Source: Geovibrio ferrireducens (GTDB taxonomy: Bacteria > Chrysiogenota > Deferribacteres > Deferribacterales > Geovibrionaceae). From it: a stretch of 64,000 bases of DNA. Position numbers and translations under genes: made by a program. Below are positions 63,013 through 64,000 of the stretch, in pieces (the stretch's first letter is position 1; each line of letters starts with the position of its first letter). The stretch spans positions 62,001-126,000 of the forward strand of contig NZ_JAJAPB010000005.1 of assembly GCF_026226615.1 (NCBI RefSeq), in the 5' to 3' direction. The notes under the pieces were generated by a model. The model saw nothing but the letters and a program-made list of their open reading frames with translations. It was not told where the DNA came from and made no database searches.

Positions 63013-64000
63013 ATGGCACATCTAACAGCAAGAAACGGCTTCCGGGAGCTGGCCGAACGGCTGAACCGCTTTCCTCAGGGAGCGCCTCTGAGCGAGAATC
63101 TTTTCAAAATCTTTTCAGTCCTCATGAGTGAAGAGGATGCACGCCATCTGGCACAGATACCCATTAAGCCGTTTACTGCGAAGCAGGCGGCAGAAATCTG
63201 GAAAATATCCGAAACCGAAGCCCGGAAAAAGCTGGATTCATATGCCGACAAAGTTCTCATACTCGATATGGAAACTGACGGGCAGACCCACTATGTTCTC
63301 CCTCCGCCCATGGCAGGTTTCTTCGAATTTTCCATGATGCGCACAAGGGGCGACATAGACCAGAAATACCTCAGTGAGCTTTTTTATCAGTATATTACAG
63401 TTGAAGAGGACTTCATAAAGGCACTGTTTGTCCGCGGCGAAACCCAGCTTGGGCGTGTATTTGTAAATGAAGGGGCACTGGCTGAAGAGAACAGCATGCA
63501 CATACTGGACTATGAAAAGGCCAGCGAAGTTATAAAAACCGCGGAGCATATGGGAATCAGCATGTGCTACTGCCGCCATAAGAAAGAGCATCTCGGCACG
63601 GCATGCGATGCACCGATGGACATCTGCATGACCTTCGGCACAGTCGCAGATTCCCTCATCCGCCACGGATATGCCCGCAGAGTGGATGACAGAGAGGGGC
63701 TTGATCTGCTCCGGCAGGCTTACGAAAGCAACCTTGTTCAGTTCGGGGAAAATGTAAAGAAAGAGGTCAGCTTCATCTGCAACTGCTGCGGGTGCTGCTG
63801 CGAAGCTATGGTAGCTGCCCGCAGGTTCGGCATAATGAACCCTGTGCACACCTCAAACTACATTCCTGAAATAAAGGAAGAAGCCTGTACAGGCTGCGGC
63901 AGATGCGCAGAGGTCTGTCCGGTGGAGGCTATAGGAATGGTCTCTGCGAATGACCCGCACAAACCTAGGAAAAAGAAAGCAAAGCTGGATAATGATCCCT
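63013..64000 (+). CDS. 4Fe-4S ferredoxin-type protein, truncated by the window end
   Basis: 329 codons visible, no stop. It starts at ATG 63013, three bases after GGAGGGCAGG. The N-terminal third is helical and winged-helix-like (PFTAKQAAEIWKISETEARK, YADKVLILDMETDGQTHYVL). Cys motifs follow: MCYCRHKKEHLGTACD, then FICNCCGCCCEAMVAARRFG, and finally a ferredoxin group CTGCGRCAEVCPVEAI. This order (regulatory-like N-terminus, Cys-rich CxCCxCC, ferredoxin) matches a family of uncharacterised Fe-S oxidoreductase-like proteins. Cytosolic; role unknown. Confidence 0.8.
   Translation, partial: MAHLTARNGFRELAERLNRFPQGAPLSENLFKIFSVLMSEEDARHLAQIPIKPFTAKQAAEIWKISETEARKKLDSYADKVLILDMETDGQTHYVLPPPMAGFFEFSMMRTRGDIDQKYLSELFYQYITVEEDFIKALFVRGETQLGRVFVNEGALAEENSMHILDYEKASEVIKTAEHMGISMCYCRHKKEHLGTACDAPMDICMTFGTVADSLIRHGYARRVDDREGLDLLRQAYESNLVQFGENVKKEVSFICNCCGCCCEAMVAARRFGIMNPVHTSNYIPEIKEEACTGCGRCAEVCPVEAIGMVSANDPHKPRKKKAKLDNDP

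Overview
The window comes from a Gram-negative, respiratory and mostly anaerobic bacterium. It carries an RND efflux pump, many periplasmic and outer-membrane multihaem c-type cytochromes, three Mo-bis-MGD oxidoreductases of the DMSO-reductase family, citrate lyase, a monomeric NADP isocitrate dehydrogenase and one haem-copper oxidase. Gene style (TTG starts, tightly overlapping operons, sigma-54 control) and content would fit a member of the Deferribacterota (Geovibrio/Denitrovibrio-like) or a similar metal- or nitrate-respiring lineage. That placement is inference from gene content only.

Layout. 1-3.4 kb: the start of an RND pump, its adaptor and a TetR repressor, with likely operators. 3.6-7.5 kb: a triple-sensor diguanylate cyclase and an unknown protein. 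7.7-12.4 kb: isocitrate dehydrogenase behind a perfect palindrome, an Rrf2 regulator, an FMN-binding protein, an HxlR regulator and a flavodoxin-like reductase. 12.6-18.1 kb: a PAS-LuxR regulator followed by a TorD chaperone, a molybdoenzyme, an Fe-S subunit and a small periplasmic protein. 18.2-23.7 kb: a citrate lyase operon citC-D-(PPC-domain gene)-E-F-X-G. 24.3-30.1 kb: a cytochrome oxidase cluster (cytochrome c, SCO, subunits I, III, IV, a diheme-tailed subunit II, CtaB). 30.1-33.8 kb: an operon for a sigma-54 activator, lipoprotein and histidine kinase (GlrK-QseG-GlrR-like), divergent from a 40-residue exported peptide with a matching -24/-12 promoter. 34.4-48.2 kb: an eleven-gene minus-strand operon encoding about 71 haem-binding motifs, a cytochrome b, an NHL protein and a beta-barrel. 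48.6-50.2 kb: a pseudouridine synthase and an rRNA methyltransferase. 50.6-59.7 kb: a two-component system, a TorA-like reductase with a monohaem partner, and dmsAB plus a frameshifted TorD. 60.4-62.7 kb: a 15-haem cytochrome with a thioredoxin-like/TPR partner. 63.0 kb to the end: a truncated ferredoxin-type protein.

How it fits together. The large cytochrome operon reads like a complete conduit from menaquinol (cytochrome b with membrane-anchored multihaem subunits) across the periplasm (a 28-haem protein and others) to the outer membrane (beta-barrel plus lipoprotein cytochromes), i.e. a candidate extracellular electron-transfer chain. The DMSO/TMAO-type reductases and the A2-type oxidase give alternative electron sinks. 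Isocitrate dehydrogenase and citrate lyase feed central carbon metabolism.

Most unusual points: the 28-haem protein and its operon; a dispersed palindromic repeat whose hairpin loops (CATCC) stay constant while the stems covary; the sigma-54-driven small peptide beside its own activator; a PPC-domain gene inside the citrate lyase operon; and a duplicated gene tail next to one repeat copy.
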